The notes below the pieces were generated by a model. It searched no databases. It saw only the letters and a program-made list of their open reading frames with translations, and was not told where the DNA came from. Below, piece after piece: positions 1 to 7,065 of a DNA stretch of 64,000 nucleotides. The stretch is from CAVXFB01 sp963760935. Its GTDB lineage: Bacteria; Planctomycetota; Planctomycetia; Pirellulales; Thermoguttaceae. Numbering within the stretch: position 1 is the stretch's first letter; every line of letters starts with the position of its first letter. The position numbers and the translations under genes are program-made. The stretch is taken from assembly GCA_963760935.1 (NCBI GenBank), contig CAVXFB010000003.1, positions 558,001 to 622,000 on the forward strand. The letters are read 5' to 3'.

Positions 1-219
1 TTTCGGGAATCCAGATGCAGCAACATCCTGTTATCCAGGTGAGAGATTCCCCTATGACACAAACTGAACACGGCCGGGAGCGAAGTTCGGTTTCTGCTCG
101 AATGACTAACCGAGCTGTGGCGCCTTGTCGGACGGCGTAGGATAACGTCCTTGCGGGATCGCCCTGTCGCGCGATTTCGCCACGCTCGGCTGCTCTTGGG
201 CGCACTTGTCGGCGATTGC

Positions 220-978
220 CTATGTTCGCCGAGCCGTAGCAACTATCGACGCTAGCAGTAGTGCAGCGGTCTCGATGCGAAGAATTCGTGGGCCCAGGTC
301 GACGGTGCCCCAACCGGCAGCGACGGCCAGCGCCACCTCGTCCTCGGTAAATCCCCCCTCCGGTCCAACGGCCAATTGAACATTGCTTTGTTCCGCTGCC
401 CGAGCCGATGAGCAAGGAGCCATCGTTTGATCCGGCGCATGCAAGTCGACTCGCTCGGCCTTGCCCGCAACTCCCGGGTGTGCCAACAAGCGGGATGCCG
501 ACACTTCGCCGTCGCGTACAAACTCGGGCCAGCACCGCGGCGGTTCAATCCGTAACAGGCGGTTACGTCCGCATTGCTTTGAAGCCTCGATGACGCTGCG
601 CCGCAAGCGTGCCAGCGCTTGGTCGACCGGTTGGGCGACTGACCGCTCGGTCTCCAGCGGAACAATCCGCGTCACGCCAAGTTCGACCGCCTTTTCGACC
701 AGCCACTTTTGTCGATCGCCCTTGGGCAGCGCCACGCCAAGCGTCAGATCGAAGGGCAATTCGCGATCAACCTCTTCTCGCGCGATCACCGCAAGCTCCA
801 CGTTGCTGCGACCAACGCGTTCGACGACGGCCGGAAACTCGGTCCCGCTGCCATCGAAGAGAACTACGCACGTGCCCACCGTCGCCCGCATCACATGGAT
901 CAAGTGATGGGCTTCTGGGCCGGCCAATACTATTTGGCCCAACGAAATCGGTTCGTCGACAAAGTAGCGGTCAGCCAT
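220..978 (-). CDS. rsmE: 16S rRNA (uracil-1498-N3)-methyltransferase RsmE
   Basis: A 252-residue protein, normal for RsmE, which methylates N3 of U1498 in 16S rRNA using S-adenosylmethionine. The N-terminal ~75 residues fit the PUA-like RNA-binding part (HHLIHVMRA near residue 24). The C-terminal SPOUT methyltransferase part shows PKGDRQKWLVEKAVELG, then GPEGGFTEDE near residue 205 and LGPRILRIETA near residue 228, which form the SAM-binding knot. The ATG at 978 puts the conserved ADRYFV start at the N-terminus. It is transcribed divergently from the ATPase gene across about 140 bases that presumably hold both promoters. The 219 bases downstream, to the window edge, show no supportable gene. 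Family assignment is firm; activity is inferred from homology. Confidence 0.95.
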   Translation of the reverse strand: MADRYFVDEPISLGQIVLAGPEAHHLIHVMRATVGTCVVLFDGSGTEFPAVVERVGRSNVELAVIAREEVDRELPFDLTLGVALPKGDRQKWLVEKAVELGVTRIVPLETERSVAQPVDQALARLRRSVIEASKQCGRNRLLRIEPPRCWPEFVRDGEVSASRLLAHPGVAGKAERVDLHAPDQTMAPCSSARAAEQSNVQLAVGPEGGFTEDEVALAVAAGWGTVDLGPRILRIETAALLLASIVATARRT

Positions 979-1119
979 GCAGGGATCGGGGCAAGGGGCG
1001 AGTGATTATTGGCAAGCAGCCAAGTCCAGTTGGCAGCCGGCCGCCAACCACTCTTCAAGTTTCCTACTCGATTGTACCGACAAGAACAGATATACGGCAG
1101 GGACTGTGCCGGGAGCATT

Positions 1120-1920
1120 ATGCCCATGTACCAAATGCACTGGGGACTGCGCGAGCCGCCGTTTGGGGCAATCCCCGACACCAAGCGGTTCCACCCGAGT
1201 CCAACGCACGACGAGGCGCTGGCCCGTTTGCAGTTTCTTGTCGAGCAGCAACGCCGGCTTGGGCTGTTGTTGGGACCCGCGGGCAGTGGCAAGTCGCTCC
1301 TGCTGGAGATTCTTGCCGCGCAGGTCCGCCAAAGCGGTCGGCCAGTCGCCAAGCTCAGCCTGCTGGGCATCGAACCGGCCGAAATGCTGTGGTTCATTGC
1401 GGCCGGCTGGGGCGTAAGCCTCGACCCAGCGCAGACGCTATCAACGCGATGGCGGGCGGTGGCCGACCGGTTGGCCGAATACCGCTACCAGCATCTTGAG
1501 GCCGTAGTGCTTCTGGACGACGCCGATCAGGCGGACCGACAAGTGCTGCAACACGTCACGCGCCTCGTCCGTTTCGACGGCTCGCCCGACACGCGGCTCA
1601 CCGTCGTATTGGCCGGCCGCGCCGAGGCGATGATGAAGCTCGGCGCCCGGCTGCTCGATTTGGCCGATCTGCGAATCGACCTCGAGCCTTGGGAGCCGGC
1701 CGACACGGAGGAGTTCCTCAATTCGTCCTTGGCCGAAGCCGGCCGCCAGTCGCCGGTCTTCGACACGGCTGCCGTCGCCCGTCTGCACGAGCTATCGCAG
1801 GGCATTCCCCGCCGCATCTCGCAACTGGCCGATCTGGCGCTAGTGGCCGGCGCAAGCCAGCATCTCGAACACATCGACGCCGGTGTGGTTGAAGAGGTCT
1901 ATCGCGAATTGGCAACGTGA
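1120..1920 (+). CDS. ExeA/TniB-like AAA ATPase
   Basis: A P-loop ATPase of about 266 residues. It begins with the ExeA-family signature (YQMHWGLREPPF, residues 4-15), followed by a Walker A motif LGPAGSGKS (residues 51-59) and a Walker B-like strand AVVLLDDADQ near residue 130. The C-terminal part (LHELSQGIPRRISQLADLAL) matches the sensor-2/lid region of this family. The open frame extends upstream to a TTG at 1009, but family homology starts at the ATGs at 1120 and 1126, so 1120 is used. Such ATPases energise secretion (ExeA) or act as transposition helpers. No secretin or transposase partner adjoins it, so its role is unknown. It converges on the DUF502 gene with 38 bases between stops. Confidence 0.85.
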   Translation: MPMYQMHWGLREPPFGAIPDTKRFHPSPTHDEALARLQFLVEQQRRLGLLLGPAGSGKSLLLEILAAQVRQSGRPVAKLSLLGIEPAEMLWFIAAGWGVSLDPAQTLSTRWRAVADRLAEYRYQHLEAVVLLDDADQADRQVLQHVTRLVRFDGSPDTRLTVVLAGRAEAMMKLGARLLDLADLRIDLEPWEPADTEEFLNSSLAEAGRQSPVFDTAAVARLHELSQGIPRRISQLADLALVAGASQHLEHIDAGVVEEVYRELAT

Positions 1921-1958
1921 CCAGCCGGCACACTCCGGGCGCCGAAGCACAGCGTAGC

Positions 1959-2624
1959 TCAATCAAGTTCGCGAACTTCTGCCGAAACGTCCCTTGAACT
2001 CGGCGTTTCCTGCATGGACTTCGCGGCATTGCCCGCAAGCAACGATGCTGAGCCGCGACCGAGTCGCTCAAATGTCGCGACAACGCTGGCGAAGTCCCCC
2101 TCCACCCGGTCAACACGTTCCGCGTCAAGCAGCACGACGCTGCCCGACCACGGATCCGGTGAGCCGGGCAGGTAGACGGTCACGAGTCCCTTGTCGGTGC
2201 GCTCGATCTCGAAACCGATTCTCTGCGAATCGACAAGTGTGGCCAGAACGGGTGTCATCGCCGGCTTCGTCTCGTCGCCGCCGATAGTGCCGGCCATCCG
2301 ATCCTTGAGGATGGCGTATCGCGGAAAGACCACGAGAAGAGTTTTCTCGAAGCTTGCCGAAACCCGCTTGCCAAGCGACCATCGAGCCAGCAGCCCCGCG
2401 CCAAAACATACCAGCAGCAAAATGGCGATGGCCAGCAAGATGAGCAACGCGATTCCGCCGGCCGTCCTGACCGGAATCACGTCACCGAGAACTCCTGCAA
2501 TCGTCAGTACTATCGGCACCACCTGACCGATCAACGCGATAACGACAATAAGCGGCAGCAAGAACAGTAGCCCGCCGATGGCAGTCGTCTTTAGAAAACC
2601 TATCGTATTGGTCGAACGGCTCAT
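1959..2624 (-). CDS. DUF502 family membrane protein
   Basis: A 221-residue protein matching DUF502. Two hydrophobic segments lie near residues 12-45 (IGGLLFLLPLIVVIALIGQ) and 55-80, followed by a soluble C-terminal domain with the family hallmark YLPGSPDPWSG near residue 150. Function of the family is unknown; members are inner-membrane proteins. The ATG at 2624 has AGGA eight bases upstream. It lies 43 bases downstream of the DUF1559 gene on the same strand, so the two may be co-transcribed. Confidence 0.88.
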   Translation of the reverse strand: MSRSTNTIGFLKTTAIGGLLFLLPLIVVIALIGQVVPIVLTIAGVLGDVIPVRTAGGIALLILLAIAILLLVCFGAGLLARWSLGKRVSASFEKTLLVVFPRYAILKDRMAGTIGGDETKPAMTPVLATLVDSQRIGFEIERTDKGLVTVYLPGSPDPWSGSVVLLDAERVDRVEGDFASVVATFERLGRGSASLLAGNAAKSMQETPSSRDVSAEVRELD

Positions 2625-2667
2625 GCGGGCGTCCTAACATTCACGTTCGGCTCAGATATAGTGTAGA

Positions 2668-5070
2668 TCAACGGCCAAAACCATCGATGTTTGTTGGCTG
2701 TCCATCGTTGCGCATGAAAAGCAGTTTGAGCGTGTCGGCGTTGATTGTTGCCGGCAGGAATCGCACGGAACCATCGCACATTCCCGCAAGAAAGCCGCCC
2801 GGCCGCATGCCGATGAGGCCCTTGCCCGGGCTTTGCTCGTCATATTGGAAATCATCCGGCTTCGTCCAGATCACGGCCTTATCGTCCGGAACTTCGACGG
2901 TCATGACCGTGTTGGACGTGCCGTCTTTGATGTCCATAAGCTTCACACCTTTGCCATCGGAGAAGGCCGTCCGCGGTCCGCGCACCGTCAGGTAGTTCGT
3001 CTTTCCCTCGGCTGCAATGCGGCTGGTTGGACTCTTATACGTGCTGGGCATCCGTGCAATCAGCTTCTTATTGTGCTCACTGTCCCATGGTTCATCGAGA
3101 TGAAACTCCTTGTAGAGACCATCTTGGTCCAGATAAGGCAGGATGAGCACGCGCCAACTCAGAAGCGGCTTGCCGCCTTTATCGGCTTTGTAGGCCGCCG
3201 GGAAACTTCCATGGGCGTTTTCGTGCACCAACATCGCCAGCGCAATCTGTTTCATGTTGTTCATCGACTGAACCCGGCGTGCAGATTCGCGAGAGGCCTG
3301 GATGGCCGGCAGCAATAGCCCCACGGCCATCGGGGTCGACGACGTCACGCTGAGCCCTGGCAAACTGTATCGCTCCTCGAATGCTACGCCGGACGGCGTC
3401 TTCTCGACTACGGCCACCAGCGGCGCCAAGTGCGCACGAATCGTCTTCGCCGAGGGCAAGCTGGCCGGATTGAGATTGATCCCCTGGGCTTGCATCGCGC
3501 TGGCCGCCTGTGGCAGCGTTGGGTAGATGAGATCGAACAGTCTCGGAACGTCACAATACAATAGGGCTAACGGCCCGGACCCGCTCTTAAGCGCCGCGGC
3601 CACCTGGGACGACTGGTCGAGCGGTTTGAATCCAGGCGATGTCGCGAGATGCGACTGGACCGCTTGCAGTGTCACGCCCACGACGAGTTCTTTCTCGGTC
3701 AAGCACCAGACAATGGGAGGAACGCCCGGTATTGGAGCCTGTAGCACGTACACGTCCTTGCCTTCTACCTTGTTCTTAATCAGCTTCACGCCAGCCGGAT
3801 TGTCGCGGCCCAGCAGTGCTTCGGCCAGTTGCATGAGTTTCGCAAACGTCTTGGTCGCCTGTTGCGAGTCCTTGACCTGAAGTGTCGCCACTGCGATCGG
3901 CGGTCGCGTCTCGCCCGGCGAGCCATATACTACGAGCGTATCGCCCAGCGATTTGAGGACTTCGTCGCGTACCTTCAGCCCAAATTGACTTTCCATTTGT
4001 GCGATGGCCCGGAGCATATTGGCCTGGGCCTTAGGGTCGACCTTCTCCATCGCATCGAGGTAGGCATCGAAAACGCTCAATGGATTGATTTTCACGGCCA
4101 ACGCTACAGTCGAGTCGGCCGGAATGGCCGCCAAATCGGACGCCGCCAGCGGCTTGATGTCGACAAAACGCAGCAGACCCTGCGGTTGGCCTTCGATTTG
4201 CAGCATCGTACGACTGACGCAACCACTCTTATCCAGACCTACGACCGACCCCAACGCCATGACGTCGTCGAAGCCCAGATCGGACGCGGTCTTCATAACC
4301 TGCGGTCCGGCCATCGGCATCGCAAGTCCCGTGATCGCCTTGAGATTCAGGTAGCTGATCATCGACACGCGTTCGGCCGGCGACTGCTCACGCAATTGAT
4401 TAAGCCATGCCGGCGCGTTGCCCCTGGCACGCCCGATCATAGCTTCCAATTCTCCCTGACCCACGGCAGCCAAGAAATACTTTCCGCGAAAGCCAAAGAC
4501 AACTGGCCCGATAGGCAATTGCTCGATCGACCGCCATTTTGCGCCGCCGATCGTAATCTCCCGGACCATTTGCGGGGGAATGACCGTGGCAAGCTTCTCG
4601 AACTTCGCCTGGACGTCGGCCACCATGTCGCCGAGATGGATGGCCATTCCGCCGCGTAGGTTCAATCCGGCCGGTTGCATTTCAACGCTTGAAACATAGA
4701 CGGCCACCGGTCGGGCCATGATGATCTTGAGCAAATCGGCCACGTCATTCGACGAGACGTCTGGCGGCAGCACTCCGGCAGGCAACTGCTGATTGAGGCT
4801 CGCGCGAATCACTTCCTCGAATTGAGCCTTCAAAGCCTGAACTTCCGGTTCAGCTAGAAGCTGCTCGGTTTGATTCATGCTCTTCGAGTTCGGCACGGCA
4901 AGGCCCGACACGGACAGATAGCCCAGGCATTGCTCGGGTGCGATCTTGGCCAGCACCGGACAATCGGGCAACGGTGGCACGCCCTGCGGGGTCGCCAAGC
5001 CTCCCAAGATCGCCATCCAAACCACCACAATCCAACTCATGGCCGTACCGGCTGCGGGTACCGCGGTCAT
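2668..5070 (-). CDS. DUF1559 domain protein with large N-terminal region
   Basis: An 800-residue planctomycete secreted protein. I place the start at 5070 because AAGGAG sits seven bases upstream and a signal peptide follows (hydrophobic MSWIVVVWMAILGGLATP region). About 580 residues of unassigned domain precede a C-terminal DUF1559 module recognisable by LLLPAIQASRESARRVQSM, NNMKQIALAMLVHENAHG and the closing GMCDGSVRFLP (the H-X9-DG end motif). Most DUF1559 proteins have a type IV prepilin-like N-terminus; here the module is displaced to the C-terminus. The same frame stays open for another 121 codons upstream to 5433, through a transposase remnant, so a chimeric 921-residue product is possible but less likely. 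Function unknown. Confidence 0.85.
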   Translation of the reverse strand: MTAVPAAGTAMSWIVVVWMAILGGLATPQGVPPLPDCPVLAKIAPEQCLGYLSVSGLAVPNSKSMNQTEQLLAEPEVQALKAQFEEVIRASLNQQLPAGVLPPDVSSNDVADLLKIIMARPVAVYVSSVEMQPAGLNLRGGMAIHLGDMVADVQAKFEKLATVIPPQMVREITIGGAKWRSIEQLPIGPVVFGFRGKYFLAAVGQGELEAMIGRARGNAPAWLNQLREQSPAERVSMISYLNLKAITGLAMPMAGPQVMKTASDLGFDDVMALGSVVGLDKSGCVSRTMLQIEGQPQGLLRFVDIKPLAASDLAAIPADSTVALAVKINPLSVFDAYLDAMEKVDPKAQANMLRAIAQMESQFGLKVRDEVLKSLGDTLVVYGSPGETRPPIAVATLQVKDSQQATKTFAKLMQLAEALLGRDNPAGVKLIKNKVEGKDVYVLQAPIPGVPPIVWCLTEKELVVGVTLQAVQSHLATSPGFKPLDQSSQVAAALKSGSGPLALLYCDVPRLFDLIYPTLPQAASAMQAQGINLNPASLPSAKTIRAHLAPLVAVVEKTPSGVAFEERYSLPGLSVTSSTPMAVGLLLPAIQASRESARRVQSMNNMKQIALAMLVHENAHGSFPAAYKADKGGKPLLSWRVLILPYLDQDGLYKEFHLDEPWDSEHNKKLIARMPSTYKSPTSRIAAEGKTNYLTVRGPRTAFSDGKGVKLMDIKDGTSNTVMTVEVPDDKAVIWTKPDDFQYDEQSPGKGLIGMRPGGFLAGMCDGSVRFLPATINADTLKLLFMRNDGQPTNIDGFGR

Positions 5071-5165
5071 CGTTATGCTCCTTCGACGCGAAGAGGATGA
5101 GTACGACTTCAAAAACCGCCCCGGGGGGCAAGCACCACCATAGCAAACAGACGGTGGGCATTCAA

Positions 5166-5448
5166 GTGTGAGCGTCCGATTTGTGGTGGCGTCAGTTGGG
5201 GGCGGATTCCAGAAGGAGTCCCAGCAGACGGGCTCGCTAAGGTACAGGGCACGGAGCTGGCAGACGGCGTCCGAGCCCTCCTTGCCCCAGCGCATTCCGC
5301 CTTTCAATCGGTTGCCAACCACCGTCTTCCAGGCCGACTCGACAGGTCCCGAACCGATCTGCCAGCCGTTACGGACGTACGCCGGATAGACTTCCTTGTC
5401 AAAGCGGCTTAAGGCCGAATTTCCCACCCACAATCAAGACGCTCAAAC
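5166..5448 (-). mobile_element. 283-bp internally deleted ISKra4-type element (MITE-like)
   Basis: The left end starts GTGTGAGCGTCCG at 5166, like the left end of the adjacent full element. The right end, around 5412-5448 (CCGAATTTCC then AATCAAGACGCTCAAAC), matches the full element's right end at 6944-6976. Between them only the last ~75 transposase codons survive (YVRNGWQIGSGPVESAWK and downstream, about 5190-5383). The rest has been deleted, joining the two ends. It differs at many positions from the neighbouring copy, so it is not a fresh derivative of it. It lies 95 bp upstream of the DUF1559 start, and its frame reads into that gene. Confidence 0.75.
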
Positions 5449-5488
5449 GCACGCCGAGGCATGTGTGAGCGTCCGGTTTGTGGTGGCG

Positions 5489-6571
5489 TCAGTTGGGGGA
5501 CGGATTCCAAAAGGAGTCCCAGCAGGCCGGCTCGCTGAGATAGAGGGCTCGTAGGTGACAGACGGCATCGGCTCCCTGCTTGCCCCATCGCATGCCTCCC
5601 CCCTTGAGCCGATTGCCCACCACGGTCTTGCACGCCGACTCCACCGGGCCGGAACCGATCTGCCAGCCATTGCGAACGTAGCGTGGATAGTCCATCCGAT
5701 GTTCGTGGTTGCGGAAGTATTGGACTGTGCAACGGTAGGTCTCCCGCGCTTCCGCCGAAGCCGAACTCGCGTCCAGCGTCTCCAGTCGGGCTCGCACCGC
5801 TGAGCCGCCCTCACGCTTGAGTTGATGACACACCCCATCTGTCCAACTCTGCCGCGCCGTTTCGTCGCCAGGATAGATCGCTTTGGCCAGTTCGACCAAG
5901 TACTCCTTGGCATGCCAAAAATCCAAAATGCACTCAGCCTTGGGGAAGTATGTGCGGAAGAAATCCTCCAGCCCGACGCCGCCGTCGGAGATGGCAATTT
6001 GCTGCTCTGCCGCCGTCCAACCGACTTCCAAAGCTTCGCGATGGAGTTGGCGACCAAGCATCTGGAAGTCATAAAAACCCGATAAATACCGCACTTGCCG
6101 GGGTGGCGGCCGCGTCGAATCGTGCTCGCTGCGGGCGTTGTAGACCATCGCCACGTAGGCCATCTTTCCGTCCACACGCGTGCCGCCCGGCCCTTGTTGA
6201 CGCACGCCGGTGGCGTCCGCGCTCACATAAGCGCAACGTTTTCCGTTGGCATCTTTCTGCCACGCCCACTCCTCTTGCGGTCCCAAGGATTCACCGGCTT
6301 GCAAACGTTTTGCCACGCGCTCGCCCGCGGCTTCCGTGGTCCGCTGCACCGTCGATTCGCTCAGTCGCAACGCCGCCATTTTCTTCAACACACGCTCCGC
6401 GCTTTCGCCAAAACTGCCCAACACGCCGGCCATCGACGTAATCTCTTCGACGGCAGGACTCAGCGCGAGCCGTTTTAGTTGTAACACGTGCTCCCAGGGC
6501 TTATGGCCGGAGTGACAAGAGGGGCAATGGTAATAGGCCGCTCGGACAAGGATCGGCCCCATCAAGATCAT
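5489..6571 (-). CDS. ISKra4 family transposase, C-terminal catalytic part
   Basis: This 360-residue frame carries the bulk of the transposase: PILVRAAYYHCPSC zinc-binding start, LRLSESTVQRTTEAAGER, AYVSADATGVRQQGPGG with a likely first catalytic Asp, SDGGVGLEDFFRTYFP, ILDFWHAKEYLVELAKAIYP and the conserved GWQIGSGPVESACK end. Its ATG overlaps the stop of the upstream frame as ATGA. However, homology continues upstream of that ATG (CPNCGQDGRFVDWRTRNI read in this frame), so the natural product is probably a fusion with the upstream frame through a -1 shift at the A7 run 6651-6657. Confidence 0.85.
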   Translation of the reverse strand: MILMGPILVRAAYYHCPSCHSGHKPWEHVLQLKRLALSPAVEEITSMAGVLGSFGESAERVLKKMAALRLSESTVQRTTEAAGERVAKRLQAGESLGPQEEWAWQKDANGKRCAYVSADATGVRQQGPGGTRVDGKMAYVAMVYNARSEHDSTRPPPRQVRYLSGFYDFQMLGRQLHREALEVGWTAAEQQIAISDGGVGLEDFFRTYFPKAECILDFWHAKEYLVELAKAIYPGDETARQSWTDGVCHQLKREGGSAVRARLETLDASSASAEARETYRCTVQYFRNHEHRMDYPRYVRNGWQIGSGPVESACKTVVGNRLKGGGMRWGKQGADAVCHLRALYLSEPACWDSFWNPSPN

Positions 6572-6882
6572 AATGTTTCGCGTCCGCCAGTCGACGAAAC
6601 GTCCGTCCTGACCGCAGTTGGGACAGACGATGCTGCTGCCCTGGTACCCCTTTTTTTCCGGTCGTTGACCGTTGCCTCCAGGGCTTGTGCCCCCATCCGA
6701 AGGACCTTTTCGCGCAGCGCAAACTCCGTCTCGCCGAACAATTGGTCATCGCGGCGAGTAACCATAAACTCGGCCATTCGCCAGATCTCCTGCTCCATTG
6801 CTTTCAACATAACATCATGCACCCGTTGAACTTCCTCTGATCTCTCCGGCATCATCCCGGCAATCTGATTGCGGCCTTCCAT
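6568..6882 (-). CDS. ISKra4 family transposase, N-terminal part (orfA)
   Basis: A 104-residue frame with a good ribosome site (AAGGAG nine bases before the ATG at 6882). It encodes the helical N-terminal region of the transposase up to VNDRKKRG. At that point the mRNA holds seven consecutive A residues followed by GGGG. Moving to the -1 frame there continues directly into the zinc-finger segment CPNCGQDGRFVDW and the long catalytic frame. The ~25 residues after the A run in this frame (up to GGRETL) resemble nothing and are probably the out-of-frame tail. Either programmed frameshifting or a simple indel would explain this. Confidence 0.7.
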   Translation of the reverse strand: MEGRNQIAGMMPERSEEVQRVHDVMLKAMEQEIWRMAEFMVTRRDDQLFGETEFALREKVLRMGAQALEATVNDRKKRGTRAAASSVPTAVRTDVSSTGGRETL

Positions 6883-7003
6883 GACCTTCGCTCCTTAATT
6901 CGGCGGAAAATAGGCAAACCTCAGCCTGAAAGACGCTTACTACCGAATTTCCTACCAACAATCAAGATGCTCACACGGCCTGTCGAGCTGGGCGATGCTC
7001 CCC

Positions 7004-7032
7004 TTGATAGGGCACGCGGAACTTGGTAGACT
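7004..7032 (+). promoter_or_regulatory. Probable sigma-70 promoter of fusA
   Basis: TTGATA (7004-7009), a 17-base spacer and TAGACT (7027-7032); the predicted start near 7039 gives a leader of about 27 bases to the ATG at 7066. It lies just outside the insertion-sequence right end. Confidence 0.5.
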
Positions 7033-7065
7033 GTAAGGCTCGAAACATTGAGCTGGGGCAAATCT

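Larger units (their letters stand above)
5463..6976 (-). mobile_element. ISKra4-family insertion sequence
   Basis: An element of about 1.51 kb. The left terminus is GTGTGAGCGTC (5463) and the right terminus GATGCTCACAC (ending 6976); these are inverted repeats with one mismatch in eleven. It encodes an ISKra4-family transposase in two overlapping frames (6882-6568, then 6571-5489), both on the minus strand. Fourteen bases separate it from the deleted relative at 5166-5448. I could not see a convincing target-site duplication. The right terminus is only 28 bp upstream of the probable -35 box of fusA. Confidence 0.82.

Noticed and set aside
60..140. Short plus-strand frame starting near position 54
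   Set aside because: Under 30 codons, no ribosome site, no resemblance to any family.
5449..5462. 14-bp gap between the two IS relatives as a target-site duplication
   Set aside because: No matching direct repeat is found at the outer ends of either element.
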